Virus record (IMG/VR): IMGVR_UViG_3300025083_000021
Coordinates: 1-61,873 of that record
Direction: 5' to 3' (one strand)
From: a virus
DNA length: 61,873 nt
Made by a program: the position numbers and the translations under genes. Each line of letters starts with the position of its first letter. Within the stretch, counting starts at the first letter, position 1. The notes under the pieces were generated by a model, which saw only the letters and a program-made list of their open reading frames with translations, ran no database searches and had not been told where the DNA came from. Positions 61,849 to 61,873 of the stretch are shown here, in pieces.

Positions 61849-61873
61849 AATTTTTTTTTTATTTTTTTAAATC

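Noticed and set aside
1-61873. Stop codon reassignment (TAG or TGA read as amino acids), known in some Crassvirales
   Set aside because: TAG ends the DUF932, nuclease, 17173-17505 and 1897-aa genes, TGA ends two minus-strand small genes, and the giant genes are open in the standard code.
1-61873. CRISPR array, insertion sequence or integrase
   Set aside because: No spaced direct repeats, no transposase or recombinase motifs and no terminal inverted repeats were seen; the repeats found are protein repeats or the 21-bp duplication.

Overview
This window is most plausibly part of a large, AT-rich double-stranded DNA phage of the crAss-like group (Crassvirales or a close relative) with podovirus-type morphology, infecting a Bacteroidota host and probably a flavobacterium. 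The main grounds are these. A block of very large virion genes on the minus strand follows the crAss-like order: connector/ring proteins, a 2086-aa muzzle-type tail protein, cargo-like proteins, then giant polypeptides. The 4462-aa polypeptide carries a DFDID catalytic motif in the context expected of the crAss-like virion RNA polymerase. A compact family B DNA polymerase lies on the opposite strand. The ribonucleotide reductase beta subunit has the flavobacterial look. Genes start in A-rich leaders without clear Shine-Dalgarno sites. TAA, TGA and TAG all end real genes, so the standard bacterial code is used. No major capsid protein, portal, terminase, primase or helicase gene was recognised, so the window is only part of the genome.

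Layout. (1) Positions 1-10715, plus strand: early/replication arm with a MoxR-type AAA+ ATPase and two mutually related unknown proteins, a PD-(D/E)XK nuclease, DNA polymerase B, a PhoH-like ATPase, a dNTP-diphosphohydrolase-like protein (DUF5664), a hotdog thioesterase, a spore-photoproduct-lyase-like radical SAM protein and a DUF932 protein. (2) Positions 10878-11525, plus strand: two small proteins, one with a signal peptide and 21-residue repeats. (3) Positions 11497-14086, minus strand: an island of nine small genes including holin-like and spanin-like proteins; three of these genes are under 60 codons and are easy to miss. (4) Positions 14184-17505, plus strand: an unusual 62-codon ORF, nrdB, nrdA and a small membrane protein. 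(5) Positions 17507-61848, minus strand: the late arm. Read from right to left it holds paralogous small proteins around a fibre, a vWA-domain adhesin-like protein, a Cys-rich FnIII protein, a calcineurin-like phosphoesterase, connector proteins, the muzzle protein, a zincin/LysM/lysozyme virion protein, two motif-sharing tail proteins, a cargo-like protein, the giant zincin-vRNAP polypeptide and a giant nuclease-containing polypeptide.

How it fits together. By analogy with Cellulophaga phage phi14:2, the RNA polymerase is probably carried in the virion, injected with other cargo proteins, and transcribes the plus-strand early arm. The early genes supply nucleotides (RNR, DUF5664) and DNA synthesis and processing (PolB, PhoH, nuclease). 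A short motif close to T(T/A)GTATATT(A/T)A recurs upstream of genes on both strands and is the best candidate for a phage promoter. Lysis seems split between the holin/spanin-like island, which has no recognisable endolysin, and a virion-borne T4-type lysozyme. The points most worth following up are the P-x-A-Q-x-G motif shared by three virion proteins, the fused zincin-vRNAP polypeptide, the MoxR-linked paralogue pair, the thioesterase/SPL-like pair with a non-canonical cysteine motif, and the in-frame 21-bp duplication that creates a five-codon leader peptide.
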